64,000 nt of DNA from Euleptes europaea (taxonomy: Eukaryota; Chordata; Lepidosauria; Squamata; Sphaerodactylidae): positions 99,121,171-99,185,170 of the forward strand of contig NC_079319.1 in assembly GCF_029931775.1 (NCBI RefSeq). Direction: 5' to 3'. The translations under genes and the position numbers were made by a program. Shown piece by piece: positions 32,965 to 43,600 of the stretch; positions within the stretch are counted from its first letter, which is position 1; every line of letters begins with the position of its first letter. Under the pieces are notes generated by a model. The model was not told the origin of the DNA. It did no database searches and was given only the letters and a program-made list of their open reading frames with translations.

Positions 32965-33165
32965 TGTATGTATGTATGTTATGTGCCATCAAGTGGCATC
33001 CGACATATGGCCACCCCAGCAAGTGTTTTTCAAGGCGAGTGAGAAGCAGAGATTGTTTGTCATTGCCTTCCTCTGCAGAGTCTTCCTTGGTGATCTCCCA
33101 TCCAAGTACTGACCCTGCTTAACTTCTGAGATCTTTTGAGGTTGGACTGTAGTTTAACAGCTCAC
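32965..33165 (-). mobile_element. 5S rRNA-derived SINE, minus strand
   Basis: Contains ctcccatccaagtactgacc and gccatcaagtggcatccga, the reverse complement of the family at 27535. Inserted in the conserved upstream block of duplication arm 2. Confidence 0.8.
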
Positions 33166-33859
33166 ATGCCCCAAAACTTAATACATTACCTGAAAAAAAG
33201 ACAATATGTACTGATTCTGAGAAGCATAATTATACATTTTTCTCTAAAGCTTCCATGACATTCTCACTTGTTCCTTCCACAAGGCTATAATAAAAACGTT
33301 TCATGCTCTTCCTTATTTCTCAGCCTTATTCAGCATAATAATACATAAATGGATGCCAAAGCTCTCACCATATGATGCTGACTAATAGCGGTGCTAGTAG
33401 ATATTCAGCTGTTTTATCTGATATACCTCCTGTATCACGGACTTTTTGAAGGAGATGCTATAAGCGCCTCAGCGCCAGCTGTCATGATACCTTTACAGTT
33501 CTGTGAACCTGATTTCCTTCATCAAGTACAAAAATTGCTTTCAGGGCCTCCTCTGAGTTAGGAATGCTGACTGACATTTGGATCACGACCACATTTACTG
33601 AGATGGAAGGACAACAGAATGTCTCCTATTACAAGAGAAGTTTAATGCCATAGCCTAAATGTTTCCATTAGCCCTGCTGAGTTATGCTAGGGAAACATCT
33701 CGATATACTTCATTCTGATATCACAAATAGACACAGATTTCAGACTGTAAACTTCACATTTGTTTTTAGGTGGGTTTGACGTGATTGTGTCCTGGGGGGG
33801 TAGAGTGACTCGTACCATTTCAGACTGCGATTGGTGGTACTTTTGAATGATTCCCCTTC

Positions 33860-34072
33860 AGGTTACCAGCCAACAAGTGGGGCCCTGGAGATCTTTGGAA
33901 CTACAACTGATATCTCCATACTGTGGAGATCGGTCTTCCCCTGGAGAAAATGGCAGCTTCAGAGGGTGGGCTGTTATACTCCATTGAGGTCTCCCATCCT
34001 CCAACCCCATCCTCCCCAGCCCCAGCCCTAAACCCCTTGACATTTCTCAAACCAGAGTTGGTAACCCTAATT
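33860..34072. mobile_element. hAT-type MITE (tagggttgcc family), degraded
   Basis: Recognised by ctggagaaaatggcagcttc and the right end gttggtaaccctaa. Confidence 0.6.
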
Positions 34073-34382
34073 CCCCTGCATACCGTAATGACGATACAGA
34101 TTAATCAATACAAAGTAATGATGTACCCATGCAGATAAAATTAGAGGCAACTGCTGAAGGGACTTCAGGCCGAGTAAATTTTGTCTCAACCCTGGTAGGT
34201 TCCAACAATTGCACTTGCAGGTACTTAACAAAAAGGTGCAAGCAAGTAATTAGGAAAGCTTCAACCAAGAAAGGGTGGGTAAAAGGAAACTGCATTCTGA
34301 GGAGTGAATCTTTTACTAGGCTTTTTGAGTTTTGTCAATTAAAGGGCTAGCTATTCTAACCAATAATATGCAGTGCTGCTGT

Positions 34383-34589
34383 TAGGGTTGCTGGCTCTGG
34401 GTTGGGAAATACCTGGAGATTTTGGGGGAGGGCAGGATTTGGGGAGAGGAGGGATCTCAGTGGGATGCAATGCCATAGTGTCCATCCTCCAAAGCAGCCA
34501 TTTTCTCCAGGGGAACTAATCTTGGTCACCTGGAGATCAGTTGTAGTAGCGGGAGATCTCCAGGTGCCACCTGGAGATTGGCAACCCTA
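34383..34589. mobile_element. hAT-type MITE (tagggttgcc family)
   Basis: Ends TAGGGTTGCTG and TTGGCAACCCTA; 207 bp. It is in the opposite orientation to 29098-29306 (ctccaggggaactaat phrase reversed). No matching target duplication seen. Confidence 0.8.
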
Positions 34590-34769
34590 GGTGTGGTGTG
34601 GTGCAGTGCAGCCCCACAACACAGAAAATAATGCCCTCTCTCTCCAGGCTGTTTCAGCTTGGGAAAACAGCACAGGGGGGAGGCCCCTCCTTCTCTGCGG
34701 CATGATCCTGATCTGAACTGGCTCTGTAGGGGTTGGGGAATTAAGTTCCACTCACCTGTGCAGTTTGAC

Positions 34770-34935
34770 CCTAGGGCTCCCATCCTCCAGGCAGGGGCTA
34801 GAGAGCTCCTGGGGTGACAACTTATCTCCAGAGGACAGGTATCAGTTGCTCTGGAGCACACGGCTGTTTTGGAGAGTGGACCCTAGGGGATTATACCCTT
34901 CTGAGGTCGCTCCCCTCCTCGAACCCTGGATGAAG
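34770..34935. mobile_element. hAT-type MITE fragment
   Basis: Internal part of the same MITE family, without clear ends. Confidence 0.5.
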
Positions 34936-35863
34936 ACATGACAAGGAGGCCCTTAAACTATGCCAAGTTTAAGAGGGCTCATAGCTTTACCAAAAATTGT
35001 GAGTTAGTAATTTCTTTTGTATTTATAGGCCCCTCGTGATCCAGAACTGTAGGTTGCCTCTAAATCTAGCTCTGCCTGGTAGTTACCCTTACAACTCTTA
35101 AGGGGTCGTTTCAGACCTTTACCCTCTCTTTCCCACCTTTCTCCCTCCTCCCCTCAGAAGAAAGGCAACTGTTGCTTAGATAAATCAGGAATCATTGGGA
35201 GATGGGTCCGGGTTGCCAGCCCCGCCGGTTGCCAGCTGCTCTTTCTTCCTGCCAGTCTGAGTGTGGGCAGGATAAGTTTTTTTTAAAAAAGCCCATTGGG
35301 CTGATGGCGTGATATCTGTGCTGTAGGTCAGGGTAGGCTACCCCAGATGTGCACCATGATAGAAGCATACCAGACCATTTTGCTCGGCACTCGGGGCTAG
35401 ATCTCTGCTCAAGCAGCTGAGGCACGGCTTGGACCAGCAGTGTCAGAGGAGGCAACAGGCATGGCTTACACCTTCCAGACCAACACCAGGGTCTCCCAGA
35501 CCATGGCTACCCAGAGCTGCATGACCACCAGTCAAGTCCAAGGCGGACCCTTGCGAAGTGGCCAGCACCGCTGGGACTTGGCTTGCTTCTGCTGGATATT
35601 GCTCTGTTGGATATCTATTGGATATTTTTGCTTGGAGATTTGTTGAAGCAGAGCAATTTCAAGTGGGCATCATTAGCTGTGTGTCGGATACTTTGCCAAC
35701 ACACAGAGTATTGTCTGTGCTGATACTGCTGTGATCCACAGGCTGTCTATAGCATATGCTAAAATATCCAATGATCACATTTGATTATTGCTAATGTCCA
35801 GTGTATGCATCACAATGTTTTCATTATGTAAATTGCATTCAAACGAATTGTTTCAGATTGGTA

Positions 35864-35949
35864 GTACAATCCTAAACAGAGTTACACCCTTTTAAGTTCA
35901 TTGAAGTAATTCAGTGTAGAAGGGTGTAACTCTGCTTAGGATGGCACTG
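35864..35949. mobile_element. Palindromic MITE in the promoter of serpin copy B
   Basis: An 86-bp hairpin-like element (aatcctaaacagagttacac pairing with gtgtaactctgcttaggat) interrupts a promoter stretch that is continuous in copy A (cagat then tagaaatg at about 4529-4541). It belongs to the family intact at 45997-46084. It lies about 50 bp upstream of the TATA-like site. Confidence 0.82.
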
Positions 35950-35997
35950 TTAGAAATGGAAATCTGTGTAATGGGGGTGGGAGTGTGAGAAGTTCAG

Positions 35998-36005
35998 AAT
36001 AAATA
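35998..36005 (+). promoter_or_regulatory. TATA-like site of serpin copy B
   Basis: AATAAATA at the position of TATAAATA in copy A; the flanks gttcag and cagggc are conserved. The first base change weakens the TATA consensus, so initiation may differ between copies. Confidence 0.65.
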
Positions 36006-36029
36006 CAGGGCATCTTGCAGAGGAGAGCA

Positions 36030-36077
36030 TCACAGCGCAACGTCTGGCACCCTCTGATCATCGCTGTGGAAGTCAAG
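36030..36077 (+). other. Serpin copy B exon 1 (5' UTR)
   Basis: Aligns with copy A exon 1 (shared caccctctgatcatcgct) and ends at a conserved donor gtaaag at 36078. Transcription start estimated. Confidence 0.65.
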
Positions 36078-36284
36078 GTAAAGAGGTCTCCTACTGACTG
36101 CTTCGGTATTCTGTGTCTGGTGATATTTAGCTTTAATCTTGGTTTTCAAAATTCAGTCTATGTTCGAAATGGATGAGTTAGTTCTGAAAGAGCTGGTGTG
36201 GGCAAAGACTATCTACGCTTCCTTAATATTTCACGTGCCTAACACAGGGGACCTTTACCTTTACCTTTAACTGATCCTAATCAT

Positions 36285-36765
36285 AGAAGAGCCTAGATGC
36301 TGGCTAGACTAAATGTTCTCCCATCTGCCAGGCAGCTTGGGAGATTGAATCAAGTCCCCTTTGTCGACAGGGTTTGTCCATGTGGGGAGGGTGAAATGGC
36401 ATCAGTCTCCCACATCCCGTTCAACTGTCCACTGTATGCTAGAGGTCGTTTTCAATTACTAGACCCAATATTTGCAGACCGAGAATGGTTACTTGTAAGT
36501 ATCAAGGCCTCCCTCCTTAGGAAAGCACAGGATCCTCTAATAATTGATGTGGTGGCAGGATTTTTACTGAGGCCAGTTAAAGTACATGAACATTTGTGTA
36601 ATCCATGAGGCAATTTTAGGGCTGTGAAGTGAGCAACTTCCTACTGGCACTTAAAACTGTTTTCGTGTTAATTTTATGGAGGTGATCCTAAACTGTATTT
36701 TATGACCACGTCGACACTATTGTTGTATATATAACTAATGCCAATAAAGGCTTTGTATTTGTTTG
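36285..36765 (+). mobile_element. LINE 3' end in intron 1 of copy B
   Basis: The frame 36297-36608 encodes LARLNVLPSARQLGRLNQVP and a CPCG...SHIPFNCPLY zinc-finger-like motif found at the C-terminus of some LINE reverse transcriptases. It ends with aatgccaataaaggctttg. Absent from intron 1 of copy A. Confidence 0.75.
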
Positions 36766-37450
36766 ACCGTCTCCAGTTTTCTTTGGCTCTATGTGCCAAA
36801 CAAAAATGGCATTGTTGGGTGATTTTCTGATGCTGTAGCTGTAGCCTGACCTTACTGTCCTGTGGAAGAGGGACACTGCGTTTCTAAAGGCATAAACATC
36901 TGCTTGCTTGTAGAATTAGAGCATATATCTTTTCTTTTGGAAACAGAGGGCATTGTCTGGTTTTGACATTAAACTCAGCCTTGCCCTTTCGAAACCAACA
37001 CTCTGAACATTTTCTTGAAGCCATACCAGATTCCAATTGGACTTCTCAGAAACTTGTTTTCTCTGACACTTCAAAATGATGGCATTTGGTGCTTTGAACT
37101 AAATAATAGTGCAGTTTGAAATTATGAAGTAGAATTAAGTGTTAAAATACCATTAAGTATTAAGAAATAAGTATTGTACTGTTATGACAACTTCAATTAC
37201 TGCTGCTGAGGGCTAAACAGCCTGAACAGTGAAACACGTTGTGTTCCAGAAAACAGTAGAAATATATCTTTCCTCATAGGACTGATTTTTTAATATTTTA
37301 GAAGGTTAAAGTTGGTGAATGTAGATAAGAGTGTGAAAAGAGATTGGGGAAATGTCACTGTTTCTTAACTATTCACATAGGGAAAAATAAAAACCACTCT
37401 GCAAGATCCTATTTGTCTTATTCTTCTCCACAGAACTTCTAAATTCCACC

Positions 37451-37618
37451 ATGACTACCCTGCCAGAAGCCAATGCCAAATTTGCCCTTGACTTTTTCCG
37501 TCGGCTGAGCAGCGAGCACCCATCCGATAACCTCTTGTTCTCTCCTTTGAATCTTTCTGCTGCCTGCGGCCTGCTTCTTCAGGGGTCTGCAGGTAACACT
37601 GCAGCTGAGCTTGAAAAG
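37451..37618 (+). CDS. Serpin B coding exon 2 (N-terminus)
   Basis: Exon 2 begins at 37434 after ttctccacag; the ATG is at 37451. 56 residues ending AAELEK, phase 0, as in copy A. Confidence 0.93.
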
Positions 37619-40600
37619 GTGGGCATAGTCCAAATATCTTCAAGTTGGACTCATCTGCAAATGGGTTACTATCACTGTTCCTAACATTTTTATTAAATCA
37701 AACTATTTTCTTCTGGAACTGAACCTCCTCTATTAAAGGTACATGTGAGATCTGCAGAACTTGAAATTTTAAGGCTTTAAGCCTTAAATGCTTTAATGCA
37801 GGGGTGGGAAACGTCCACCCTGTGGGCTGTTTAAGGCCCGCGAAATCATTTGGTCTGGCCCTTTGTGGGTCCTGGCAGATCTCTAGCTCAGAAGGATCTA
37901 AGACTGGCGATCCGCCCCCTCCCGCGGACAGGAATAGCCTCCATTCAAGGCGGATGTCAGTTTGTTTTGCGGAGAAAAGGAACCTTCCCCCCCCTTGCAG
38001 AAGAGTCATTTGCTATGGAGCTGATAGAACCACCCAAGAAACTGTGTTAACCCTTTCTCACCTGAGCTGTGGAGAAAGGTATTCCCGCTGTACGACAAGA
38101 GGGCTGGGGACGGAAGTGGCAACAATAGAGGGGTTAAAGGGGGCAGGGCCAGAATGCATGGGGGGCATCTCTGGTCATGCCTCTTGGCTAAATATTTGAC
38201 CAAATATAGCAGGCTAATTTTTAAGTTGATAATTTTGTATGGCCTGTGAATGATGTTATAAATATCCAAATGGCCCTTGGCAGAAAAACGGTTCCCCACC
38301 CCTGCTTTAATGCTTTGTTCCTGCCTCCAAAACATGATCTAATCACAAATACCAGTAACCTCCGATGCCTCAACGCCACCGCCTTTGCCCGAAGCATACA
38401 GTGATTTTGCTGATGTCTTTGATGTTAAAGAATGTAAGCCCTTGGCCTAAATCAAAACCAAAAACCACATCAGAGACAGTCAGGTCCAAAAGAAGCTGGT
38501 TTTACTTGGTCTAAATAGGAGTACAGAGCATGAAGAAAAGGTGACAGCAATGGCTCTTGCTGGCTTGAACTTGGTAATATAAAAGCATGCAAACACGTAA
38601 GAGATTACAGAACACAAACAGTACTGTGGTTCACACACTGTGGTTCACACAGCTTCAAAGGCCGTTTGGTATGCATAACAATCCTTGAGCTGTTGAGTCT
38701 GACCAGTGAGCAAGGAAACGAAAGCAACTGAGATACAGGCCTGACAGTATTTCAGAACTCTCACCTCTATTGAGGAATACGAGCCACTATTTTTCTCATT
38801 GTCTCATTTACATGTGTGAGCTATTATTGCCTAAGGGCCATATAGGTGGCACATTTTGGGCATTTTTCTGTGGGTCACGTGCCTTGAGGTTTAGAAATAG
38901 CCGTCATTCTTGATATTTGCAATTGTTAAACGTTCTCACTTCAAAAAACCCTGATCTTTTATGTACGCATTCAGCCCATTCTTGATTCCTGTCAGACTAT
39001 TTTACTTTTGGCTCATCTTGATGCCTCCTTCATTTTTTGTTTTGTTTTTCAATGTGTACATATTTTTAATATCGAGCACTTTGTGAGTAAGAGTGCAATC
39101 CTAAGGAGGGCGTACTTCAGAGGGCCTGGGGATGGCGCCACTGCGCCACTTCCTGAACACCTTGCTGCCTCATGGAGCAAGCCAAAAATGTATTTTCCCC
39201 AAAAAACTCACGAAACTGCTTTATTCCATTTCCTGGGGCTACGGCACGATTTTTACAGATGCAAGTTGATGCCTGCAAAAGGGCTGTTCCCAGGTGGCCG
39301 GGCTTAGGAAGCTGACTGAAGTCACCCCCCCCCCCCAGAACGCCCCCTGGGGCACTGGCATGAGAAACACTGCTGGCGAGGTTCCACTGGCCCTCAAGCA
39401 TGATGCTACTGTGCCGCTTCCTGGCCCTGTACTGATGTTAGTGCCCGTTTAGCTGGTGCAAGTGACACTAACACCGGCGCAGGGGTCATGCCAGCTCCTA
39501 AGGGCATTTGCCGCCACTCCTTGAGGGTTGCTTTAAAAAACAATTTTATAATCATTCAAGGTACTCCACTGGGATGAACTGAAGGAGCGTGAGAAAGTCA
39601 GAAACACGCGATATTTGACAACCCGGCTAAGAACAAGTGCGTCACCTGCCAAGGTATGTCCAAAGAAGCTTCGGAGTGTTTTTTTCTGTCTGTGACTTGC
39701 ATATTGGTTCTGTTTCCAGCTACTTGCCTACCAAGCTTGACAATTACAGAGAAGCATATTTAAAGTAGGGCCACGGCCTTGCCTTTTCATTAAAACATTT
39801 CCATGAAAGTACGGATGTAGTTTTCACAACTTCACATCCAATGAAAGATTCAGATGTGATGTTGACTTCCCTTTTCTCCCTGCTTTTTCTGACAAGCCTC
39901 ATATGAATATTTGTGGCTATGTGATGATGTAACAAGGGTTTTGTTGTTTTTTGTAACAAGGTTTGGTTTACGGTTTGACAGGGTTATGTGGGTTACACAG
40001 GGAAGCGGGGAATCTACTTGCCCCTTTCCTTTACATCATTTTTAAAAAATGAGCTATATCTGAGGAATAGAGTTTTATAATTTCCTTTGTAGTTTCAAGA
40101 AAAAGACAAGATATATTCCAGACCCTACCCTGAACAACGAACTAAACCTCATGACGACAGACGAACCGCCCCCGAACCGCAACATACGAAACCTCGTGTT
40201 GACAGACGACAAACCCCCCAGCAACCGTCTCCTGGCTCGGAGCCGGAGGCACCAGCTTGTCCTCAAACAGTAAGTTCTGAAATATTTGGGGAGTTTGATC
40301 TCAGTTAAAATTTTGATGCTTAGCAATTATTTCTAAATATGTTCAAAGGATTAAATTTATTACAGGATTCAATTAAAAGTGTGTGTGTGTGTGTGTGGAG
40401 GGGGGAGGAAACCAGAATTTCCTGTTAAAACCTCTGTGTAAACATTAGATTGTGAGCATCTCCTGCTAAAAATTGCTGTACTGTGTTTCAACAGATGGTA
40501 TATTATAGACATTTCTTCTCAACAAAAAAACTTGTCCTGAAGTCTATGCTTAACAATTATGCCCTGAACTTTGGGCAAAATGGCTGATCTGATCGCAACT

Positions 40601-43600
40601 TCTCTCAAGAGCTCTTGAGAGAACCAGGAGGCGCTTTGGATACGAGTCACTTTCAGTGACTCGACCACGTTCCTAAAAGGTGGAACGTGGAACAGGCAAT
40701 TCCTGCTGCCGACCAGTGCAGTTTGACTTCCAAACTCTCCCCCGGGAAAGAAACCTGGGGGGGGGGTTGGATGCTGTCCCACTCGGCTGAGGGAGGACCA
40801 TCGCTGCGAGCGCCTCTAATGGAATCGGAACCTACCTAATACCAGCTATTGAAATATTTTAATCATCAGAAACCCCAACATCTGAGACCTGTAAGTGCCA
40901 AGAACTTCTTTTTGTTTGCTTTTCTTTAAAAAAAAGAGAGACAGAGGAGTTTCTTTAAACTAGCTGTTCACCTGCACCCCCCCTTCCCAAGACCATGAGA
41001 TAACTTGATAATAAATAAGAAAAATCACCAACCGGACTGAGGATTATAAATCTTTCTTGCGGATAGACATAACAACTAAGGATTTGAGTGACATTGCACG
41101 CAGCAACTGAAGACTCCGAGTCAGAAGGGGGAGGGAAGAAGTTTTATTTCCGATTTGAAATACTTTCGCTTTTGAGCCTTCCTGCCACGTTTCATTGTGA
41201 GAGCGAGGAGGCTCAGTGAGAAATACCAGATGTCCCTACAGACCTAACTAGAAGACTCTTGAAACTCGATGGTAGGTTCTGCCCGTCTATGCAACTAATT
41301 CTACAGGGAACCATGGATTACAAAAGAGTGGAGAAACGTTTGATGCCCCAAACTGAAACACTTAACAAGCAAATTCAACATCAAACACAGCATATGACTC
41401 AGCTACCCGACCAGAAACTTGACAATCTTATGAATGAGATTAAGTCAATTAAAGAACAAGTGAAGGTATTAAAAATAGACATGAATAAGATGGAAATTAC
41501 TATAACAAAAGTGGAGGAGGAACAAAAGGAAATTTACAAGGAAACCAAAGATAATGAGAAACAAATTGAAAACCTACAAATACAAGGAGAGATTCTGAAG
41601 GACCAGATGGCACTTTTGGATATGAAATCGAGAGAATCAAATCTACGAATACGCAATCTCGCGGAAAAATATAGGGGTTACCAGAGAGACTATGATAAAG
41701 TCACTTGCTGACATTTTCCATTTAAGTGATCAAAAATTAAACTATGCAATAGATAAAATATACAGAGTTCCCCTGTCACCAAAAATGCAGAAATCAACAC
41801 CCAGGGAGATTGTGATTGTCTTTTTTGATCTCAAAATGAGGAATACAATCATGCAAATCCAATATGATAGTCCTCTTTCGGTAAATGGATTACCATTAAT
41901 AATGCTAAAAGATATACCTCGCCACTTGGTTGCAAAGAGAAATGCTTACAAAGACTTCACAACGATACTGAGGAACAATGGAATAAAGTATGCCTGGTTA
42001 ATACCACAAGGACTTACGTTCATCTATAAACAGAGCAGATGTGCCATCAATTCACCAGCTGAGGCTGAAAGATTTTTATTAAACCACAAAGAACTGACAG
42101 ATCCAGTTCAAGGCAGAGACCAAGAAGAAATGCGACGGGATGAAGACTCAACTGGGCAAGATGTAGCAACTGGACACCATCGACTTCAAGAGACTATACC
42201 GAGAAAGCAAGAAAAGAACAGTAGAAACCCCCGACAGAATAAGTCTTTTAAAAAGAAGGGATGAAGGGTTGGAGGGTATTAAAATAATGGGAATAAGGGG
42301 AGGTGTAGGGAAATAATTATATATTTTTTTAAATTTACATGATAATGTTAAGTATGTGTAGTTCTATCCTAGTTTTTGGAATAATTTATACTCTATTAGC
42401 ATTTTTAATTACTTTCAATGTTAATTAATCATATCAGATAGGGTTACAAAGTCATGGCGTACGCATGGACATAAGAAAGAAATAGATACATAAAAATAAA
42501 TATATAATGTTTTAGAAGGATAGGCAAAGAGTAATACAAAGAAGTGACCGGATTAAGAATGGGTTAGAGGAAGTTGGGGGGGGGGAGTTCAAATTGTTAT
42601 ATGTATTTTACTATGAGGATATCCATTCAGCATTGTACTATTATTGTTTATATATGGAAAAATAAGCTAGATGGTATATCGAATGGGATTATTGTATCAA
42701 CTTTCTGGAAAAAGCAATAAAAAATTTTATTTAAAAAAAAAAAACAATTATGCCCAAACCCAATTAATGATACCCCAGTGTGTTCAGTTCCAGGTTTACC
42801 AGTGCAACCCCCCCCCCCAGGGTTTAAATCACTGTGGTTTTTGCATTCTTTACGATTTCCAGATGAGTCACCAAAATTAATCAACAGTTTAAGTTGGATC
42901 TTAATTCCAGAACATACTGAATAGATGTGAAAAGGAGGTAGTGGTCCATTCCATCTACATACTATATAGTGTATAGAATGCTGGACACAGCTGACCTAGT
43001 TTTAAATCCTTGGTCATCTTCTAAGCTCACTAGGTGACCTTTGGCCAGTCACTATTATTTAGACTACCGTATTGTCCGGCATATAAGACGACTTTTTAAC
43101 CCAGGAAAATCTTCTCAAAAGTCGGGGGTCGTCTTATACGCCGGGTGTCGTCTTATAGGGCGGGTGCTGAAACTTCCAAGCCGGACTGGAGAATCTGCCT
43201 GGGGAGCCGCCTCCGCTCTGTCCATGTCCGCCGGAGGAGGGAGGGGAGGCGAGCCTGGCGAGGGCGCTCTCTGCCCGGCTGGGAGTCGGAGCCAGGCACG
43301 CCGGGGCGCATGGAGGGAAGCGCTCGGCCATGCTCCGGCGGCGGCGCAAGGCAGGCAGGCAGGCAGGCAGGTGGCTTGCTGGCCGGCTGGCCGGGGCTGG
43401 GGTGGCCGCTCTCCCCGCTTCCTGGCTCCTGCCCACCCGCTCCAGCGTTGCGACTGCAGCAGCGCCGCGCTCCAGCCCAGACTGAAGGTGGTTCGGGGCT
43501 GAGCGAATGCTGGCGGGCTGCGTGCTCCTCCTCCTCCTCGGGCCCCCCTGCCTCCCTCCCCGCCTCCCTCCCCGCCTCCCTCCCCACCTGCGCGTTGGTG

